Part shown: positions 27,059 through 37,152 of the stretch, one piece after another
How the letters are laid out: every line of letters starts with the position of its first letter
Numbering within the stretch: the stretch's first letter is position 1
Made by a program: the position numbers and the translations under genes
Notes under the pieces: generated by a model
The model's database searches: none
The model's input: the letters and a program-made list of their open reading frames with translations, nothing else
Told to the model about the DNA's origin: nothing
NCBI RefSeq assembly: GCF_937871615.1
Contig: NZ_CALMPA010000046.1
Span: forward strand, 248,001 to 312,000
Reading direction: 5' to 3'
Length of the DNA: 64,000 nt
Source: an uncultured Sphingomonas sp.
Lineage (GTDB): Bacteria > Pseudomonadota > Alphaproteobacteria > Sphingomonadales > Sphingomonadaceae

Positions 27059-27446
27059 TCGCCGCGCCGCTGCGATCATTCTCGCTGCGCTCCTGACGGG
27101 GTGCGGCGCGCGCGGTGGCGATGGCAATGCCTTCGCCGCGATTGAGCGGGAACATCGCGACCTGACCGGCGGCAAGGGCGATCTCGATTGCGCGACGGCC
27201 GACGCTCACGCCTTTACGCGATCCTGCGTGCTGGAGCGGGAGCAGGGCGACCGCGGGTTGATCCTCACCATGCGCCATGCGGATGGCGGTTTCCGGCGCC
27301 TGCTGGTGACGAAGGACGGGCGTGGTGTCGTCGCGGCGGACGGGGCGATTCCAGCGGAAGTGACGATCACCGGCGCGAATCAGATCGAGGTAAGGCTTGG
27401 CGAGGATCGCTATCGCCTGCCCGCGACGATCGGCGCCAAACCATGA
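27039..27446 (+). CDS. Small putative lipoprotein
   Basis: This is a 135-residue protein without a recognised family. It begins with a lipoprotein signal ([16 protein letters not shown], lipobox LTGC near residues 19-22). The mature part contains two Cys ([15 protein letters not shown]) and ends in [16 protein letters not shown]. It overlaps the ilvD end by 20 bp in another frame and the nnr start by 4 bp, so it is translated as part of that operon. The compact mature part may be an outer-membrane-linked beta domain, which is only a guess. Confidence 0.72.
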   Translation: MFTRISDRRAAAIILAALLTGCGARGGDGNAFAAIEREHRDLTGGKGDLDCATADAHAFTRSCVLEREQGDRGLILTMRHADGGFRRLLVTKDGRGVVAADGAIPAEVTITGANQIEVRLGEDRYRLPATIGAKP

Positions 27447-28822
27447 CGCCGCTTGACGGCAAGGCGATCCTGACCGCTGCGGAGATGCGCGCGGCGGAGG
27501 ATCGCGCCATCGCGGCGGGTACGATAGTCGAGGCATTGATGGAGCGCGCCGGCGCGGCGGTGGCGGAGCAAGTCCGCCGGCTCGCGGGTGATCGGGGCGT
27601 GCTCATCCTGTGCGGCCCCGGCAATAACGGCGGCGACGGCTATGTCGCGGCGCGGATATTGGCGGCTGGCGGCCACGCGGTTCGGGTGGCCGCCAGCGGC
27701 GAGCCGCGCAGCCCGGCGGCGATTGCCGCGCGCCGCCGCTGGCAAGGCCCGGTCGAGCCGCTCGTTTCCGCGGAACCGGCGCCGGTGCTGGTCGATGCGT
27801 TGTTCGGCACCGGCCTGACGCGCGGGCTGGAGTGCGAAACCGCCGCGGCGCTTGCCCGGCTGGCGGCGGCGGCATCGCTGTCGATCGCGGTCGATCTGCC
27901 GAGCGGGGCTGCGACCGATGACGGGCGGTTGCTATCCGCTACGCCGGTTTATGATCTCACGCTCGCGCTGGGGGCGCTCAAGCCATCACATATGCTGCTT
28001 CCGGCGGCGGCCCGATCAGGCAGTCTCATGGTGCTCGACATTGGTGTTTCGGTGGCGAGCGCCGCGACCGTGCTTGTGCGCCCGAAGCTGGCGGGGCCAA
28101 CGCCTCAGGCGCACAAGTACAGCCGCGGCATGGTCGCGATTATCGCTGGAGCGATGCCGGGTGCCGCTACGCTGGCGGCGATTTCGGCGGCGCGCGGCGG
28201 GGCGGGATATGTGCTGCTGCTCGGCGGCGCGACCGATCTTTTGCCCCATGCCGTGGTGCGGCGGCGTTACGACGCGGCCTCGCTGGCGGATGTGCGCATC
28301 GGCGCATTGGTGATCGGGCCGGGGCTGGGCCGCGACGATCGTGCGCGTGAGCGGCTGAGCGATGCCCTTGCCTCGGATCGGCCATTGGTTATCGACGGCG
28401 ATGCGCTCCGGCTTGTAAGGGCGGAGGAGATCGCCGCGCGCACCGCGCCGACGATCCTCACCCCACATGCGGGCGAATTCGATGCGTTGTTCGGAAAGAG
28501 CGGCGCGAGCAAGATTGAACGTGCGCGTGACGCGGCGAGAGCCAGCGGCGCGGCGATTGTTTTCAAAGGGGCCGATACAGTGATTGCAGCACCCGATGGC
28601 GCGGCACAGGTTGCCCCTGCTGCGCCGGCGTGGCTTTCCACCGCCGGCACCGGCGATGTGCTCGCCGGGGTGATCGCCGCGCGGCTCGCCGTCGGTGGCG
28701 ATGCCATGGCGGCGGGCGAGGGTGTGTGGCTTCATGGCGAGGCCGCGCGCCGCGCGGGCGCCGCGTTCATCGCCGACGATCTCGCGCGGCATTTGCCGGA
28801 AGCGATCGCGACATGCCTGTGA
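27443..28822 (+). CDS. nnr: Bifunctional NAD(P)H-hydrate epimerase / ADP-dependent dehydratase
   Basis: This enzyme repairs hydrated NAD(P)H. The N-terminal YjeF_N epimerase domain (1-205) shows CGPGNNGGDGYVAARIL and DALFGTGLTR. The C-terminal ribokinase-like dehydratase domain (about 215-455) has GPGLGRDDRARERL, LTPHAGEFDALFG and the nucleotide-binding STAGTGDVLAGVIAARL. It has 459 residues, the usual fused length. The start overlaps the lipoprotein stop (ATGA) and the stop overlaps the next gene by 10 bp. Confidence 0.95.
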   Translation: MTPLDGKAILTAAEMRAAEDRAIAAGTIVEALMERAGAAVAEQVRRLAGDRGVLILCGPGNNGGDGYVAARILAAGGHAVRVAASGEPRSPAAIAARRRWQGPVEPLVSAEPAPVLVDALFGTGLTRGLECETAAALARLAAAASLSIAVDLPSGAATDDGRLLSATPVYDLTLALGALKPSHMLLPAAARSGSLMVLDIGVSVASAATVLVRPKLAGPTPQAHKYSRGMVAIIAGAMPGAATLAAISAARGGAGYVLLLGGATDLLPHAVVRRRYDAASLADVRIGALVIGPGLGRDDRARERLSDALASDRPLVIDGDALRLVRAEEIAARTAPTILTPHAGEFDALFGKSGASKIERARDAARASGAAIVFKGADTVIAAPDGAAQVAPAAPAWLSTAGTGDVLAGVIAARLAVGGDAMAAGEGVWLHGEAARRAGAAFIADDLARHLPEAIATCL

Positions 28823-30006
28823 GCGAGATCGTTCGCATCGGCGCGCGCGGCGACGGCGTCACGGTGGACGGCAGGCATGTCGCGTTCACCGCGCCGGGCG
28901 ATGTGGTGCGGGAGGACGGCGCGATCATTCCCGGTCCGCATCGCGCGACACCGCCCTGCCGCCACTTTCCGGCGTGCGGCGGGTGCCAGCTTCAGCATCT
29001 CGACGATATTGCCTGGGCGGGGTTCATCACCGATCGCGTCTCATCCGCGCTCGCGGCACAGGGGCTGACGACAGAGATTCGCCCGCCCGCGCTTTCCCCG
29101 CCGCGCACTCGTCGACGTGCCACCTTGCATTGGGAGCCGGCGGGGCGTTTCGGCTTCACGGGCGAGAAAAGCCACGCGATCGTCGATCTTGCGGAATGCC
29201 ATGTGCTGGCGCCCGAACTGTTCGCGATCGTCGCGCCGCTCAAGCGATTGCTCGGGCGGCTGCGCTTGCGGCGGCGGCTCGATATCCACCTCGCGCTCGC
29301 CGATCAGGGCGTTGACGTGCTGATTTCGGGTGTGGTGCCCGAGGGGCTGGAGGCGGCGGAGGCGATCACCGGCTTTGCCGAGCAGCACGGATTGGCGCGG
29401 CTGGCCTTCGATGCCGGCTTCGGTCCCGAGGTGCGGTGGGAGCCGGATGCGGTAACGGTCACGCTGGGCGATCTGGCGGTCCCGCTGCCCCCGGCGGGGT
29501 TCCTTCAGGCGACGCGTGAGGGGGAGGCGGCGCTGGTCGCGGCGGTGCGTGAGACGATCGGAACCGCGCCGACCATCGCGGATCTGTTCGCGGGCCTGGG
29601 CACGTTCGCGCTGGCATTTCCGGCGAAGGTCTATGCGGCGGAAGGGGGGCGGGATGCGGTGCTGTCGCTGAAGGCCGCCGCCGGGCGGGCGCAACGCCCG
29701 GTGTTCGTCGAGCACCGCGATCTCTATCGTCGACCGCTGACACCCGCCGAACTGGATCGCTTCACCGCCGTGGTGCTCGATCCGCCGCGTGCGGGTGCGC
29801 GCGAACAGGCCGAGGCTCTGGCGGCGTGCAGCGTGCCGGTGATCGGCTATGTTTCATGCAATCCCAGCAGCTTCGCGCGTGATGCAAAGATGATTTGCGA
29901 GGGCGGCTACACGCTCGAATGGGTGCAGCCGGTCGGCCAGTTCCGCTGGTCAACGCATGTCGAACTTGCAGCCTGCTTCACGCGGGCGGATAATCAGCGC
30001 CGATGA
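28813..30006 (+). CDS. Class I SAM-dependent RNA (uracil-5-)methyltransferase, RumA/RlmD type
   Basis: This 397-residue protein of the TrmA/RlmC/RlmD family probably makes 5-methyluridine in rRNA. The N-terminal TRAM-like segment is short. The [4Fe-4S] cysteine cluster [14 protein letters not shown] lies near residues 48-61 and the fourth Cys in AECHVL. The SAM motif [24 protein letters not shown] and the catalytic [10 protein letters not shown] follow. It overlaps the nnr end by 10 bp and overlaps truA at the 3' end by 29 bp, convergently. Confidence 0.9.
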   Translation: MPVSEIVRIGARGDGVTVDGRHVAFTAPGDVVREDGAIIPGPHRATPPCRHFPACGGCQLQHLDDIAWAGFITDRVSSALAAQGLTTEIRPPALSPPRTRRRATLHWEPAGRFGFTGEKSHAIVDLAECHVLAPELFAIVAPLKRLLGRLRLRRRLDIHLALADQGVDVLISGVVPEGLEAAEAITGFAEQHGLARLAFDAGFGPEVRWEPDAVTVTLGDLAVPLPPAGFLQATREGEAALVAAVRETIGTAPTIADLFAGLGTFALAFPAKVYAAEGGRDAVLSLKAAAGRAQRPVFVEHRDLYRRPLTPAELDRFTAVVLDPPRAGAREQAEALAACSVPVIGYVSCNPSSFARDAKMICEGGYTLEWVQPVGQFRWSTHVELAACFTRADNQRR

Positions 30007-30724
30007 AATAAAGCCCGTCGGGCGGCGCGTTATAGCCAAGCGCCGCGCGGTCGCGGGCCTCCAGCGCGGCGCTCACATCGTCGGCGGACCATTTGCCCTG
30101 ACCGACCAGCGCGAGGCAGCCGACCATCGAGCGCACCTGATGATGAAGAAACGAGCGCGCGGAGGCGAATATGTCGATCCGGGTGCCGTCCGCCACCACG
30201 TCGAGCCGATCGAGCGTTCGAAGTGGGCTGTCCGCCTGGCAATGCGCCGAGCGAAAGGTGGTGAAGTCATGCCGCCCGATCAGCCGCTCCGCCCCGGCGC
30301 GCATAGCCGCGACATCCAGCGGCGGCGCTACCCGCCACGCCAGGCCATGCTCGAACGTGAGTTGGGCGCGCCGCATCGAAATGGCGTAGCGATAGTGGCG
30401 CGCGACGCAGGAGAAGCGCGCGTGCCAGTCGTCCGCCACCTGCTCCACCGCGAGCACCGCGACCGGCGCCGGGCGCACCCGCGCGTTGAGGGCCTCCATC
30501 AGCCGGAACGGGGTGATCGCTTTGCCAATATCGACATGCGCGCGCATCGCCGTGGCGTGGACGCCGGCATCGGTGCGACCAGCGGCGTGGACCACGGCCT
30601 GCTCGCCGGTGACCGCGAACACCGCTTCCTCCAGCGCCTGTTGAACACTGGGGCCGTGCGCCTGTCGCTGCCAGCCCATGAAGGGGCGGCCATCGAATTC
30701 GATCGTCAGCGCGAATCGCGTCAC
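29978..30724 (-). CDS. truA: tRNA pseudouridine(38-40) synthase TruA
   Basis: TruA makes pseudouridine at positions 38-40 of tRNA anticodon arms. The 248-residue protein has the catalytic D52 in [23 protein letters not shown] at the start and [16 protein letters not shown] near the C-terminus. The start overlaps the fmt stop by 4 bp, so fmt and truA form an operon. The 3' end overlaps the convergent RNA methyltransferase gene. Confidence 0.97.
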   Translation of the reverse strand: MTRFALTIEFDGRPFMGWQRQAHGPSVQQALEEAVFAVTGEQAVVHAAGRTDAGVHATAMRAHVDIGKAITPFRLMEALNARVRPAPVAVLAVEQVADDWHARFSCVARHYRYAISMRRAQLTFEHGLAWRVAPPLDVAAMRAGAERLIGRHDFTTFRSAHCQADSPLRTLDRLDVVADGTRIDIFASARSFLHHQVRSMVGCLALVGQGKWSADDVSAALEARDRAALGYNAPPDGLYFIGADYPPA

Positions 30725-31626
30725 AATATCGTACCCGCCGGTATCGCGAAGCCGCGCAGCAGTTCCTCAGCGGTCATCACACCGCGACCGGCGCGCTGGA
30801 CGAGCAACGGGCGTATCGCGCCGGTCGCGCAGGCGATGGTGAGGTTTTCGTCGAGAACGGTGCCGGGCGTGCCGGCCCGATCGTCTTCCGTCGTGGCCGC
30901 GAGCAACCGAACCCGTTCGCCGTTCACCTCGAACCACGCGCCGGGTGGATTGAACGCGCGCACCTGCCGCTCCACCGCCGCAGACTTTTGCGTGAAATCC
31001 AGTCGCGTCTCGTCCTTTGCGATTTTCGCGGCATAAGTGATACCGTCCTCCGGCTGCGCGACCGGCGGGTAAGCGCCCGGATCGGCAAGAACCTGCGCCA
31101 TCAGCCGCGCGCCGAGCAGCGCCAGTTCGTCGGTCAACTCGCCCGTCGTCTTGCCATGGATCGGCGTGCGCCCCTCCAGCCGCACCGGGCCGGTATCGAG
31201 CCCGGCCTCCATCTGCATGATGCCGACCCCGGTTTCCGCGTCTCCGGCGAGGATCGCGCGCTGGATCGGCGCCGCGCCGCGCCAGCGCGGCAATAGCGAA
31301 CCGTGGACGTTGAGGCAGCCGAGCCGCGGCGCATCGAGCACCGCGCGCGGCAGGATCAGCCCATAGGCCGCGACCACCGCCACATCCGCATCGAGCGCGG
31401 CAAATGCAGTCTGTTCATCCGGCGATTTCAGGCTGACCGGCGTGCGCACCGGAATCCCCCGCTCCTCCGCCCGCCGCTGGACAGGCGAGGGGATCAGTTC
31501 ACGCCCGCGCCGCCCGCCGGGGCGCGGCGGCTGGCTATAGGCGGCGACGATTTCGTGGCCCGCATCGGCCAGCGCATCGAGCGTCGGCACCGCGAAGGCT
31601 GGCGTTCCCATGAAGATGATCCGCAT
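30721..31626 (-). CDS. fmt: Methionyl-tRNA formyltransferase
   Basis: Fmt formylates initiator Met-tRNA using 10-formyl-tetrahydrofolate. The 301-residue protein has the N-terminal Rossmann domain ([19 protein letters not shown]), the catalytic motif [25 protein letters not shown] with the essential Asn-His and the folate loop, and a C-terminal tRNA-binding domain from about residue 205. It is divergent from recR-def. fmt and def usually sit side by side; here recR separates them. Confidence 0.97.
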   Translation of the reverse strand: MRIIFMGTPAFAVPTLDALADAGHEIVAAYSQPPRPGGRRGRELIPSPVQRRAEERGIPVRTPVSLKSPDEQTAFAALDADVAVVAAYGLILPRAVLDAPRLGCLNVHGSLLPRWRGAAPIQRAILAGDAETGVGIMQMEAGLDTGPVRLEGRTPIHGKTTGELTDELALLGARLMAQVLADPGAYPPVAQPEDGITYAAKIAKDETRLDFTQKSAAVERQVRAFNPPGAWFEVNGERVRLLAATTEDDRAGTPGTVLDENLTIACATGAIRPLLVQRAGRGVMTAEELLRGFAIPAGTIL

Positions 31627-31682
31627 GGGCTTGCTCTCGACACGCTGGCGGCGCGGCGCGCAACCCCCTATCTGTTCCGCTT

Positions 31683-32279
31683 ATGGCATCGCAGGAGATC
31701 GAGGCGCTGACGAGCGCACTGGCGCGGCTTCCCGGATTGGGGCCGCGATCGGCGCGCCGCGCGGTGCTGCATCTGGTGAAGAAACGCGAGACGGCGCTGG
31801 TGCCGCTGCTCGCCGCGCTGACGCGGGTGGAGGAGCGGCTGGCGACCTGCTCGGTCTGCGGCAATGTTGATACGACCGATCCGTGCGCGATCTGCGCCGA
31901 TCCGCGCCGCGATCCGCGCGCGCTGTGCGTGGTGGAGGAAGTGGCGGACCTGTGGGCGCTGGATCGCTCGCGGCTGTTTCCGGGGCGGTTCCACGTGCTC
32001 GGCGGCCGGCTCTCCGCGCTGGAAGGGGTGCGGCCGGAGGATCTGGCGATCGATTCGCTGATTCGCCGGATCGAGGCCGGGGGAATCGACGAGGTGGTGC
32101 TGGCGATGAACGCGACGTTGGAGGGCCAGACGACGGCGCATTATCTCGCCGAGCGAATCGAGCGTTTCCCGGTGCGGGTGACGCAGCTTGCCCATGGCCT
32201 GCCGGTCGGCGGCGAACTCGATTATCTCGATGAGGGTACGCTGGCGCAGGCGCTGCGCGCGCGGCGCCCGGTTGCTTGA
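31683..32279 (+). CDS. recR: Recombination protein RecR
   Basis: RecR loads RecA with RecF/RecO during gap repair. The 198-residue protein has the HhH region [17 protein letters not shown], the four-Cys zinc finger [16 protein letters not shown], and the Toprim segment [16 protein letters not shown] with [14 protein letters not shown]. It begins 57 bp from the divergent fmt start, with def 31 bp downstream. RecR often follows ybaB, but here ybaB lies 20 kb away with dnaX. Confidence 0.97.
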   Translation: MASQEIEALTSALARLPGLGPRSARRAVLHLVKKRETALVPLLAALTRVEERLATCSVCGNVDTTDPCAICADPRRDPRALCVVEEVADLWALDRSRLFPGRFHVLGGRLSALEGVRPEDLAIDSLIRRIEAGGIDEVVLAMNATLEGQTTAHYLAERIERFPVRVTQLAHGLPVGGELDYLDEGTLAQALRARRPVA

Positions 32280-32310
32280 CGATCGCGCCCGGCGCTCCTA
32301 GCTCACACCT

Positions 32311-32850
32311 ATGTCCGTATTGCCCATCGTAGAGATTCCCGATCCCCGCCTGCGCCTGGTTTGCGAGCCAGTGGAGGCGGTGGACGATGGCGTTCGCGCG
32401 CTCGTCGCCGATATGTTCGACACGATGTATGCCGCGCATGGCATCGGCCTCGCCGCCAGCCAGGTCGGGGTGATCCGCCGCGTGATGGTGGTCGATCTTC
32501 AGGAACGCGAGACCGAGGAAGAAGACGCCAAACCCGAGGCGAAGCGCGATCCGCGCGTTTTCATCAACCCGGAAATCCTGTCGGTCAGCGATGAAATGTC
32601 GACCTACAGCGAGGGATGCCTCTCGATTCCCGAGCAATATGCCGAGGTGGAGCGCCCCGCGCGCTGCCGCGTGAAATGGCTCGACGAAAATGGCGCCGCG
32701 CATGAGGACGAATTCTCCGGCCTGATGGCGACATGCGTGCAGCACGAGATCGACCATCTGAACGGCGTGCTGTTCATCGACCATATCTCGCGCCTGAAGC
32801 GCCAGATGCTGGTCAAGAAACTCGATAAGGCGCGCAAGGCAGCCGCCTGA
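32311..32850 (+). CDS. def: Peptide deformylase
   Basis: This iron/zinc enzyme removes the formyl group from nascent proteins. The 179-residue protein has the three motifs GIGLAASQVG, EGCLSIPEQ and HEIDHLNGVLF, which carry the metal ligands Cys, His, His and the catalytic Glu. Motif one has Ser where Pro is usual in GIGLAAPQVG. An acidic insert (ERETEEEDAKPEAKRD) sits between motifs one and two. It lies downstream of recR. Confidence 0.97.
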   Translation: MSVLPIVEIPDPRLRLVCEPVEAVDDGVRALVADMFDTMYAAHGIGLAASQVGVIRRVMVVDLQERETEEEDAKPEAKRDPRVFINPEILSVSDEMSTYSEGCLSIPEQYAEVERPARCRVKWLDENGAAHEDEFSGLMATCVQHEIDHLNGVLFIDHISRLKRQMLVKKLDKARKAAA

Positions 32851-32913
32851 ATCCTTTGCAGCGGCGTATTTGTCTCACTTGAGCGTTCTGCCGTGCTCGC
32901 CTAAGTCGCGGGC

Positions 32914-35577
32914 ATGACATCGACCAACGACATCCGCCGCGCGTTTCTCGACTATTTCGGCAGCAACGGTCATCAGATCGTGCCATCCGCGCCGCTCGTG
33001 CCCCAGAATGATCCGACGTTGATGTTCGTCAACGCCGGGATGGTGCCGTTCAAGAACGTGTTCACCGGGCTGGAAACGCGGCCTTATTCCACGGCGACCT
33101 CCTCACAGAAATGCGTGCGTGCTGGCGGCAAGCACAATGATCTCGATAATGTCGGCTATACCGCGCGGCACCATACGTTCTTTGAAATGCTGGGGAATTT
33201 TTCCTTCGGCGATTATTTCAAGGAACAGGCGATCACCCATGCGTGGACGTTGCTGACGAAGGATTTCGCGATCCCCGCCGATCGGCTGCTGGTCACGGTC
33301 TATCACACCGACGATCAGGCGTTCGATCTGTGGAAGAAGATCGCGGGCCTGCCCGACAACAAGATCATCCGCATCCCGACCAAGGATAATTTCTGGGCGA
33401 TGGGCTCGGATGGCCCGTGCGGCCCGTGCTCGGAGATTTTCTACGATCACGGCGATCATATCCCCGGCGGCCCGCCCGGATCGCCCGACGAGGATGGCGA
33501 TCGCTTCGTCGAAATCTGGAACCTCGTGTTCATGCAGCATCTGCAGGAGGCCGATCAGATCATCGGCGATCTGCCCAAGCCCTCGATCGACACCGGCATG
33601 GGGCTGGAGCGGATCGCGGCGGTGTTGCAGGGCGTCCACGACAATTACGATACCGATACGTTCAAGGCGCTGATCGCCGCCTCCGGCGCGCTGACGCATA
33701 CGCCGACCGATGGCGAGATGAAGGCGAGCCATCGCGTGATCGCCGATCACCTGCGCTGTTCGGGCTTCCTCGTTGCCGATGGCGTGTTGCCCGCGAACGA
33801 GGGGCGCGGTTATGTGCTCCGCCGCATCATGCGGCGCGCGATGCGCCATGCGCATCTGCTCGGCGCGAAAGATCCGCTGATGCACCGGCTGGTGCCGGCG
33901 CTGGTGGCGGAGATGGGCGCGGCCTATCCCGAACTGGTTCGCGCGCAGCCGCTGATCGAGGCGACCTTGCAGCAGGAGGAAACGCGTTTCCGCCAGACGC
34001 TCGACAAGGGACTGAAGCTGCTCGACGAGGCGACCGCGGGGATGAAGGCCGGCGACGTGCTGTCGGGCGAAACCGCGTTCCGGCTCTATGACACTTATGG
34101 CTTTCCCTACGACCTCACCGAAGATGCGCTGCGCGCGCAGGATCTGTCGGTCGATCGCGCCGGTTTCGACAGCGCGATGGCGGAGCAGAAGCGCGCGGCG
34201 CGCGCGGCGTGGAAGGGTTCGGGGGCGAAGGCGTCGGATGAATTGTGGTTCGATCTCACCGAGGAACTGGGCGCGACCGAGTTCACTGGTTATGCGAACG
34301 ATACCGGCGAAGGTATTGTTCTCGCGCTGGTAAAGGATGGCGCCAAGGTCGAGCGCGCCGGCGCGGGTGATGCGGTGGACATCATCGTCAACCAGACGCC
34401 TTTCTACGGCGAAAGCGGCGGGCAGGTTGGCGATACCGGCAGCATCACCGGCGATCATGGCTTCGCGGCGAGCGTTTCGGATACGTCGAAGCAACTCGGC
34501 AAATTGTTCGTCCACCATGCCACGGTCGGCGCGGGTGACGTGAAGGTGGGCGATCCGGTGCGCCTTGCGATCGACGTGAAGCGGCGTGATGCGATTCGCG
34601 CCAATCACTCCGCCACCCATTTGCTCCACGAGGCGCTGCGCCAGCGGCTCGGCACGCATGTCGCGCAAAAGGGATCGCTGGTCGCGCCCGATCGCCTGCG
34701 CTTCGACGTGTCGCACCCGGTGGCGATGACGGCGGCCGAGATCGCCGATACGGAAGCCGCGGTGAACGCGATGGTGCGCCAGAACGGATCGGTCACCACG
34801 CGCGTGATGACGCCCGACGAGGCGATCGAAATGGGCGCGATGGCGCTGTTCGGCGAGAAATACGGCGACGAGGTCCGCGTCGTGTCGATGGGCACCGAAA
34901 ATGGTGACAAGATCTATTCGCTCGAATTGTGCGGCGGCACCCATGTCAACGCGCTGGGCGATATCGGGCTGTTCAAGGTGGTGAGCGAAGGGGCGGTTTC
35001 CTCGGGCGTGCGCCGCGTGGAGGCGCTGACCGGGGAAGCCGCGCGTGCATGGTTCGTCCAGCGCGACGAGAAATTGCGCGAGGCGGCATCGGCGCTCAAG
35101 ACGACGCCCGATGAAGTGCCGGCGCGCGTCGCGGCGCTGCTTGAGGAGCGCAAGCGGCTGGAACGCGAACTGGCCGAGGCGAAGAAGGCGCTCGCCATGG
35201 GCGGCGGTGGCGGCGCCGCGCCGGTGCAGGCCGAACAGGCCGGCGGCGTGGCGTTCATCGGTCAGGTGCTCGACGGTTTCGAGGCGAAGGGCCTGCGCGG
35301 CGCGGTGGACGAGACGAAGCAGCGGCTCGGCTCGGGCGTGGCGGTGCTGGTGGCGATCAACGATGGCCGCGCGTCGGTCGCGGTGGGCGTGACGGACGAT
35401 CTGGTCGCGCGGTTCAGCGCGGTGGAACTGGTGAAAAGCGCGGTCGCCGCGCTCGGCGGGCAGGGCGGTGGTGGCCGTCCCGATATGGCACAGGGCGGCG
35501 GGCCGGACGCCGCGAAAGCGCAGGATGCCGTCGCCGCGGTGCGAGCGTCGCTTGAGGCGGCGCGCGCGGACGCCTGA
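32914..35577 (+). CDS. alaS: Alanyl-tRNA synthetase
   Basis: This class II synthetase of 887 residues charges tRNA-Ala. The catalytic domain opens with [22 protein letters not shown] and has the motif-2 region [16 protein letters not shown]. The editing domain has [12 protein letters not shown] and CGGTHV (metal-binding Cys/His). The C-terminal C-Ala domain carries a Gly-rich end ([20 protein letters not shown]). It is a complete gene in the same direction as recR and def. Confidence 0.98.
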   Translation: MTSTNDIRRAFLDYFGSNGHQIVPSAPLVPQNDPTLMFVNAGMVPFKNVFTGLETRPYSTATSSQKCVRAGGKHNDLDNVGYTARHHTFFEMLGNFSFGDYFKEQAITHAWTLLTKDFAIPADRLLVTVYHTDDQAFDLWKKIAGLPDNKIIRIPTKDNFWAMGSDGPCGPCSEIFYDHGDHIPGGPPGSPDEDGDRFVEIWNLVFMQHLQEADQIIGDLPKPSIDTGMGLERIAAVLQGVHDNYDTDTFKALIAASGALTHTPTDGEMKASHRVIADHLRCSGFLVADGVLPANEGRGYVLRRIMRRAMRHAHLLGAKDPLMHRLVPALVAEMGAAYPELVRAQPLIEATLQQEETRFRQTLDKGLKLLDEATAGMKAGDVLSGETAFRLYDTYGFPYDLTEDALRAQDLSVDRAGFDSAMAEQKRAARAAWKGSGAKASDELWFDLTEELGATEFTGYANDTGEGIVLALVKDGAKVERAGAGDAVDIIVNQTPFYGESGGQVGDTGSITGDHGFAASVSDTSKQLGKLFVHHATVGAGDVKVGDPVRLAIDVKRRDAIRANHSATHLLHEALRQRLGTHVAQKGSLVAPDRLRFDVSHPVAMTAAEIADTEAAVNAMVRQNGSVTTRVMTPDEAIEMGAMALFGEKYGDEVRVVSMGTENGDKIYSLELCGGTHVNALGDIGLFKVVSEGAVSSGVRRVEALTGEAARAWFVQRDEKLREAASALKTTPDEVPARVAALLEERKRLERELAEAKKALAMGGGGGAAPVQAEQAGGVAFIGQVLDGFEAKGLRGAVDETKQRLGSGVAVLVAINDGRASVAVGVTDDLVARFSAVELVKSAVAALGGQGGGGRPDMAQGGGPDAAKAQDAVAAVRASLEAARADA

Positions 35578-35587
35578 ACCAGGGTGA

Positions 35588-35610
35588 CGCCCCGGCGCGC
35601 TGCCGGGGCG
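35588..35610. terminator. Terminator hairpin after alaS
   Basis: CGCCCCGGC and GCCGGGGCG form a perfect 9-bp stem with a 5-nt loop, followed by ATTTG on the plus strand. It sits between the convergent alaS and the exported protein gene. Confidence 0.75.
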
Positions 35611-35623
35611 ATTTGCGTGGCGA

Positions 35624-36160
35624 TTACTTCTGCGGCGCGGCGCCCTTGATCGCCGCCTCCAGTTGCTGGGCGGTGAGGCCGATCGTGATGCCGTTCGTTC
35701 CGGGGCCGAAACCGGCGATCGGCAGGCGGGCGTCGCCATGCGGCGTGGTGAGCGTGATGAACTGGGCGTCGGCTTCCTTGATCTTGCCGATTTCCGTGCC
35801 CCCGCTTCCGTAAACCGCCGCGCCCGGCACCAGCTTGGCCCTGAATTCGGCTGAGTTCGGTTGCTGCTGCGATGCGGCGGCGTCCAGTTGCGCCTTGGTC
35901 ATGCCCAGCGTCGGGCCTTTCGGGCTCGTGCCGAACGCGCTGAGCGCGAGCGCGGCCTTCACGGTGCCGGTGTCGACCACGGCGTTGGTGCCGTCGGTCG
36001 ATACGATCGTGCCGACAACGTCGCCCTGCGCGTCATATACAATTGCCCCGGCGGCCACGCCGTGCGCGGCGCTGGCGGCAGGGGCCGGTGCGGCGGTTTG
36101 CGCAACGGCGGGGTTGGCAAGCATCGCGCTCGCCGCGATCAGAAACGCCTTTCGATACAT
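35624..36160 (-). CDS. Exported protein with two PRC-barrel-like repeats
   Basis: This 178-residue protein of unknown function has a signal peptide (MYRKAFLIAASAMLANPAVAQ). The mature part holds two short barrel-like units: GAIVYDAQGDVVGTIVSTDGTNAVVDTG (about 38-65) and GAAVYGSGGTEIGKIKEADAQFITLTTPHGDARLPI (about 113-148). Each is followed by an 'LGMTKAQLDAA' or 'IGLTAQQLEAA' helix. The repeated design resembles PRC-barrel proteins. GAGGAG lies 4 nt before the start. Confidence 0.8.
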   Translation of the reverse strand: MYRKAFLIAASAMLANPAVAQTAAPAPAASAAHGVAAGAIVYDAQGDVVGTIVSTDGTNAVVDTGTVKAALALSAFGTSPKGPTLGMTKAQLDAAASQQQPNSAEFRAKLVPGAAVYGSGGTEIGKIKEADAQFITLTTPHGDARLPIAGFGPGTNGITIGLTAQQLEAAIKGAAPQK

Positions 36161-36320
36161 GGTCACTCCTCGGTTCTGTCTTAGGACAACGATCCTGTCT
36201 GAAGCCTGACCCGCAAGCCTTGGGCGACGGATCGAGCCGGGGAGGGGACGAAAAGCCGGTTGAACCGCGCAATCGCGCACCTAATTGCAAATGGTCCCCA
36301 ATTTGCCGGAGCAACCCCAG

Positions 36321-37025
36321 ATGCGTGACCTTTCCGCCTTTCCGATCACCCGGCGTTGGCCGGCGACCCACCCGGATCGCATCCAGCTCTATTCGCTGCC
36401 GACGCCCAATGGCGTGAAAGTTTCGATCATGCTGGAAGAAACCGGCCTGCCTTATGAACCGCATCTGATAGATTTCGGCAAAAGCGATCAGAAAACATCT
36501 GAATTCCTGTCGCTAAATCCGAACGGAAAAATTCCGGCGATCATCGATCCCGATGGCCCAGGCGGGCAGGCGCTGGGCCTGTTCGAGAGCGGCGCGATCC
36601 TGCTCTATCTCGCCGACAAGACGGGCCGGTTCATCCCCGCGGACCCGGCCGCGCGCTGGCAAGCGGTGCAGTGGGTGATTTTTCAGATGGGAGGCATCGG
36701 GCCGATGTTCGGGCAATTGGGCTTCTTCAACAAATTCGCGGGCAGCGAATGGGAGGACAAGCGCCCGCTCCAGCGCTACACGGACGAGGCGAAGCGTCTG
36801 CTCGGCGTTATGAACGGCGCGCTGAGCGGCAAAAGCTGGTTCCTCGGCGACGAATATACGATCGCGGATATTTCGATGCTTGGCTGGGTGCGCAATCTCA
36901 TCACATTCTATGAGGCGCGCGAACTGGTGGGGTTCGACGATTACCCCAATGTGGCGGCGTGGCTGGAGCGCGGACTGGCGCGCCCGGCGGTGCAGCGCGG
37001 ACTCACGATACCCGCACGCGAATGA
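36321..37025 (+). CDS. Glutathione S-transferase (YghU/YfcG-like)
   Basis: This 234-residue protein has a thioredoxin-like N-domain (IQLYSLPTPNGVKVSIMLEETGLPYE, NPNGKIPAIIDPDG, LFESGAILLYLADKTG) and an all-helical C-domain. The S/TPNGxK site and FESGAILLYLA are typical of the nu-class YghU/YfcG disulfide-bond reductases. Substrate is unknown. The ATG at 36321 has GGAG 9 nt upstream. Confidence 0.9.
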   Translation: MRDLSAFPITRRWPATHPDRIQLYSLPTPNGVKVSIMLEETGLPYEPHLIDFGKSDQKTSEFLSLNPNGKIPAIIDPDGPGGQALGLFESGAILLYLADKTGRFIPADPAARWQAVQWVIFQMGGIGPMFGQLGFFNKFAGSEWEDKRPLQRYTDEAKRLLGVMNGALSGKSWFLGDEYTIADISMLGWVRNLITFYEARELVGFDDYPNVAAWLERGLARPAVQRGLTIPARE

Positions 37026-37152
37026 CGCTTGGCAGCCGCGCCTGGTCGCGACGTTTCTTCGCGGCGATGGAGCGGCACGGGGCGATTGCCCGCAAGGTTA
37101 ACGGTTCGTCACCGCTGTTCCCCTATCGTTCCGGCAATGCTACCGATGCGCG

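Noticed and set aside
33103-35739. An 878-codon antisense frame inside alaS
   Set aside because: Arg/His-rich composition without motifs; a shadow of alaS.
36193-36215. CTGTCTGAAGCCTGACC upstream of the PRC-like gene, similar to the CTGACG tandem site
   Set aside because: The repeat spacing is wrong and the first half-site is incomplete.
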